Made by a program: the position numbers and the translations under genes
Shown: piece after piece, positions 5,646 through 6,797 of the stretch
How the letters are laid out: each line of letters begins with the position of its first letter
How positions within the stretch are numbered: the first letter of the stretch is position 1
NCBI GenBank assembly: GCA_025922735.1
Contig: JAICHI010000058.1
Span: 1 to 6,797 of the forward strand
Origin: Nitrososphaeraceae archaeon
Lineage (GTDB): Archaea; Thermoproteota; Nitrososphaeria; Nitrososphaerales; Nitrososphaeraceae
Length of the DNA stretch: 6,797 nucleotides
Direction: 5' to 3'
Notes under the pieces: generated by a model
What the model saw: the letters and a program-made list of their open reading frames with translations, nothing else
Database searches by the model: none
Told to the model about the DNA's origin: nothing

Positions 5646-5686
5646 GTTACTGCGGTCTGACAAACGTACGCAGTGACACTTTTTTT
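5646..5686 (+). terminator. Hairpin plus T-run terminator after the TRAM gene
   Basis: GTTACTGCG (5646-5654) can pair with CGCAGTGAC (5669-5677) in a 9-bp stem with one G-T wobble and a 14-base loop. After two further bases, seven Ts follow (5680-5686), then CTTATC. The structure begins immediately after the TAA stop. Archaeal termination mainly needs the T-run, so the T-run assignment is fairly safe; the added stem is bacterial in style. Confidence 0.6.
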
Positions 5687-5693
5687 CTTATCA

Positions 5694-5888
5694 TTATGAT
5701 TCTTCTCGTTCAACACTTATCTTCTCTACTCTTCGAGCTTTCTTTATTCTTGCCTGTTGTAGTGCTCCAACTAGCGCATGCAAAATGCGCATTACGAGAG
5801 TCACCAGCCCGTGAATCAAAGATTGTTTTTGTTTCTGCGAGATGTACTGACGGTATCGCTTTGCTGCAAGCTCAGAATATTCTGACAC
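5694..5888 (-). CDS. Possible small basic hypothetical protein (64 residues)
   Basis: I recognise no family. The frame starts with GTG at 5888-5886 and ends with TAA at 5694. The product is charged and helical: a basic N-terminal part (LAAKRYRQYISQKQKQ, about 7-22), a hydrophobic stretch (LIHGLVTLVMRILHALVGAL, about 24-43) that could be an amphipathic or short membrane helix, and a charged end (KKARRVEKISVEREES). In its favour, a TATA-like box on the same strand (about 5913-5918) is centred 27 bases from the GTG, matching a leaderless start. The coding strand is also purine-rich, unlike the overlapping plus-strand frame. Against it are the short length, the GTG start and the lack of a known homologue. 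It converges with the TRAM gene and is divergent from the cupredoxin gene. Treat as a candidate only. Confidence 0.35.
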   Translation of the reverse strand: MSEYSELAAKRYRQYISQKQKQSLIHGLVTLVMRILHALVGALQQARIKKARRVEKISVEREES

Positions 5889-5911
5889 GTTGTGAATTAG
5901 TCTGTCTCCGT

Positions 5912-5919
5912 GATATAAT
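5912..5919. promoter_or_regulatory. TATA-like box, possibly shared by the 64-residue ORF and the cupredoxin gene
   Basis: GATATAAT reads as a TATA box on both strands (ATATAA plus, TTATAT minus). On the minus strand it is centred about 27 bases from the GTG at 5888. On the plus strand it is about 35 bases from the TTG at 5951, predicting a leader of around eight bases. Either or both orientations may be used; spacing is the only evidence. Confidence 0.4.
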
Positions 5920-5950
5920 GGTTAACCAGCCCAAAGAAATTTAGGTTATT

Positions 5951-6370
5951 TTGTTGAAAGGTCATCTGCAGAGATCGTTGCGCAACAATATAATCGCCAT
6001 AGTAGCAATTTCCTTTGCGACGGTAGGTGCATTGTGGGGCATAGGCAACCTCATTAATCCTGAGTCAGAAGTTGATCTACCTGTCGAGGATATTCTCCTG
6101 GTAGCGCAGAGAAGCACGTTTAACGAGACCAACCCAGACGTGTACGTCCCCGTAAACGTTCCAACTAAGCTGGTTGTGCAAAATGATGACGCTGTAACCC
6201 ATGACCTGAAAGTTGATCCTTCCTCAAATGGCGGAATAACACCGATAAATACAGCTCCACTGCGGGGCGGGCAGGATTTTCTTACAGCCATCGTAGCATC
6301 AAAACCGGGCACATACGAATATTACTGCTCTTATCATCCGCAGATGCGGGGTTACATCATCAGTCATTAA
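5951..6370 (+). CDS. Membrane-anchored amicyanin/plastocyanin-like type 1 copper protein
   Basis: A 139-residue blue-copper protein, probably an electron carrier on the outer face of the cytoplasmic membrane. Residues 1-12 are basic, 13-33 form a hydrophobic helix (IIAIVAISFATVGALWGIG) acting as signal anchor, and the cupredoxin domain covers about 45-138. The copper ligands are visible: His84 (VTHDLKV), then Cys126, His129 and Met132 in YYCSYHPQMRG. The C-x2-H-x2-M spacing and trailing RG match amicyanin rather than plastocyanin (C-x2-H-x4-M). An in-frame TAG at 5942-5944 limits the start to TTG at 5951 or the adjacent TTG at 5954. Thaumarchaeal ammonia oxidizers are rich in such proteins, which are thought to replace cytochrome c in the respiratory chain; the partner here is unknown. 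It appears monocistronic, behind the TATA-like box at 5912-5919. Confidence 0.9.
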   Translation: MLKGHLQRSLRNNIIAIVAISFATVGALWGIGNLINPESEVDLPVEDILLVAQRSTFNETNPDVYVPVNVPTKLVVQNDDAVTHDLKVDPSSNGGITPINTAPLRGGQDFLTAIVASKPGTYEYYCSYHPQMRGYIISH

Positions 6371-6392
6371 TTCCAAGGAGGCCTATCAAAAC

Positions 6393-6491
6393 TTGTTCTA
6401 CGAGAATTATTACGGGTTGGGATTAATATATGTGGACTGGACGTATGTTTCCTTTGATTATTCACAGGCAGTGGACATTGTTGAACCGTAA
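6393..6491 (+). CDS. Possible 32-codon small ORF with strong Shine-Dalgarno sequence
   Basis: Just after the cupredoxin stop, AAGGAGG (6375-6381), a perfect Shine-Dalgarno sequence, precedes a TTG at 6393 by 11 bases. The frame reads 32 codons to TAA at 6489-6491 and gives a Tyr- and Trp-containing acidic peptide (starting MFYENYYGLGLIYVDW and ending in AVDIVEP). The same frame is open upstream to a TAG at 6294, overlapping the cupredoxin gene out of frame, so an unrecognised frameshift extension is conceivable. However, the cupredoxin is complete without it. I recognise no family, and the tyrosines may simply reflect AT-rich DNA. Weak candidate. Confidence 0.2.
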   Translation: MFYENYYGLGLIYVDWTYVSFDYSQAVDIVEP

Positions 6492-6580
6492 TCTTTTTCA
6501 TGTCCTGCGTGGCAGCATTTCTTTTTAGATTAACATTGATAAGTATGAAATAATCACACTACAAGTGGACTGGACTGGAC
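6432..6580 (+). repeat. Two direct copies of GTGGACTGGAC
   Basis: An 11-base sequence, GTGGACTGGAC, occurs at 6432-6442 and 6565-6575. The second copy continues with TGGAC, a further TGGAC unit (TGGACTGGACTGGAC at 6566-6580). The copies lie 133 bases apart in the spacer between the cupredoxin and DRG genes. No flanking duplication or mobile-element feature accompanies them. Confidence 0.5.
6492..6526 (+). terminator. T-rich region, possible terminator for the cupredoxin transcript
   Basis: Two T-rich tracts (TCTTTTTC near 6492-6499 and TTTCTTTTT at 6518-6526) flank a tiny hairpin, CTGC-GTG-GCAG (6505-6515). T-runs alone can terminate archaeal transcription, so this is the likeliest end of transcripts from the cupredoxin side. 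The 4-bp stem is too short to count for much. The rest of the 6371-6606 spacer shows only the candidate small ORF and the GTGGACTGGAC repeats. Confidence 0.35.
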
Positions 6581-6606
6581 ATCGAAAGTTCAAGAGTTTG
6601 GTACCC

Positions 6607-6797
6607 TTAGGTAGATGTACCAGAAATCTTGACTATTGTTACTACATCTTCATCAGCCAGCTTGTGATCGAGCCCTACCTTTTGTCCAGCAAATTTTGCG
6701 CTCTTACCCCATACAAGTCCGTAACGGAAGTTTTTGGCCATGTTTCTGTGGATTTTATTACACACATCCTGTACAGTTGCACCTTTCTTTATTATCA
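6607..6797 (-). CDS. C-terminal TGS domain of a DRG-type (Obg family) GTPase, 5' part outside window
   Basis: Only the last 62 residues plus a TAA (6609-6607 on the complement) are present; the start and the GTPase domain lie beyond position 6797. The visible part is a TGS domain: [17 protein letters not shown], then [33 protein letters not shown]. This closely follows the C-terminus of archaeal and eukaryotic DRG proteins (KIHRD, then YARVWGKS, then GQRVGLDH, then L.DEDI). DRG GTPases bind ribosomes and are linked to translation and growth control. Whether the upstream half is intact cannot be seen. The gene converges with the cupredoxin side across a spacer of about 236 bases. Confidence 0.88.
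   Translation of the reverse strand, partial: IIKKGATVQDVCNKIHRNMAKNFRYGLVWGKSAKFAGQKVGLDHKLADEDVVTIVKISGTST

Noticed and set aside
5696..5944. 82-codon plus-strand frame opposite the 64-residue candidate
   Set aside because: It is pyrimidine-rich with many Leu and Cys codons, as expected of an antisense shadow, and it has no Shine-Dalgarno sequence or TATA box at the right distance.
5900..5985. tRNA-like D-arm (CGTGATATAATGGTTAAC)
   Set aside because: It resembles the D-arm of tRNAs, but no GGTTCRAATCC T-arm, anticodon stem or closing acceptor stem follows, and the TATA-like core is better explained as a promoter.
6297..6491. Frameshifted C-terminal extension of the cupredoxin
   Set aside because: The cupredoxin ends normally a few residues after the Met ligand and final strand, so no extension is needed and no slippery site is evident.
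1..6797. Mobile element, CRISPR array, defence or toxin-antitoxin system
   Set aside because: No transposase, integrase, regularly spaced repeats, terminal inverted repeats or toxin family was seen. The ribbon-helix-helix protein is far longer than an antitoxin and has no small partner gene.

Overview
The window looks like chromosomal DNA of an ammonia-oxidizer-type archaeon (Thaumarchaeota / Nitrososphaeria). It carries archaeal TFB, RNA polymerase subunit Rpo7, Spt4, ribosomal protein eS30, a stand-alone TRAM protein, an archaeal DRG-type GTPase, a long ribbon-helix-helix protein and a membrane-anchored blue-copper protein. Many genes have an AT-rich TATA-like box about 26-35 bases before the start codon, which fits leaderless or short-leader transcripts. 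The genus cannot be fixed from the sequence; a soil group I.1b-like lineage is my guess.

Layout. Positions 1-718 (minus) hold the N-terminal 239 residues of TFB, whose 3' end lies outside the window. It is divergent from a ribbon-helix-helix protein at 866-1423. A tight plus-strand set follows: rpo7/rpoE1 (1482-2099), spt4/rpoE2 (2099-2287, 1-base overlap) and nadC (2288-3139, no gap). nadA (3129-4079, minus) converges on nadC with an 11-base overlap of the two reading-frame ends. A 207-base divergent promoter region (4080-4286) separates nadA from eS30 (4287-4469), which is followed 38 bases later by nadX (4508-5341). A TRAM protein (5394-5645) ends in a hairpin plus T-run. A 305-base stretch (5646-5950) then carries a possible 64-residue minus-strand gene. 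Next come an amicyanin-like cupredoxin (5951-6370), a spacer of about 236 bases with a possible 32-codon small ORF, and the C-terminal TGS domain of a DRG GTPase (6607-6797, minus, partial).

The main functional theme is de novo NAD synthesis from aspartate. NadX (aspartate dehydrogenase) makes iminoaspartate, NadA condenses it to quinolinate, and NadC converts quinolinate to nicotinate mononucleotide. All three genes lie within about 3 kb, but in three transcription units interleaved with core transcription and translation genes. I see no nadB (aspartate oxidase), so the NadX route is probably used.

No mobile element, CRISPR array, rRNA or convincing tRNA is visible. I found no clearly new defence or metabolic system. 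The best leads are regulatory: a 19-bp near-palindrome before the eS30 promoter, a repeated AATGTAG element around the nadA and eS30 promoters, a bacterial-style hairpin terminator after the TRAM gene, and two small candidate genes.
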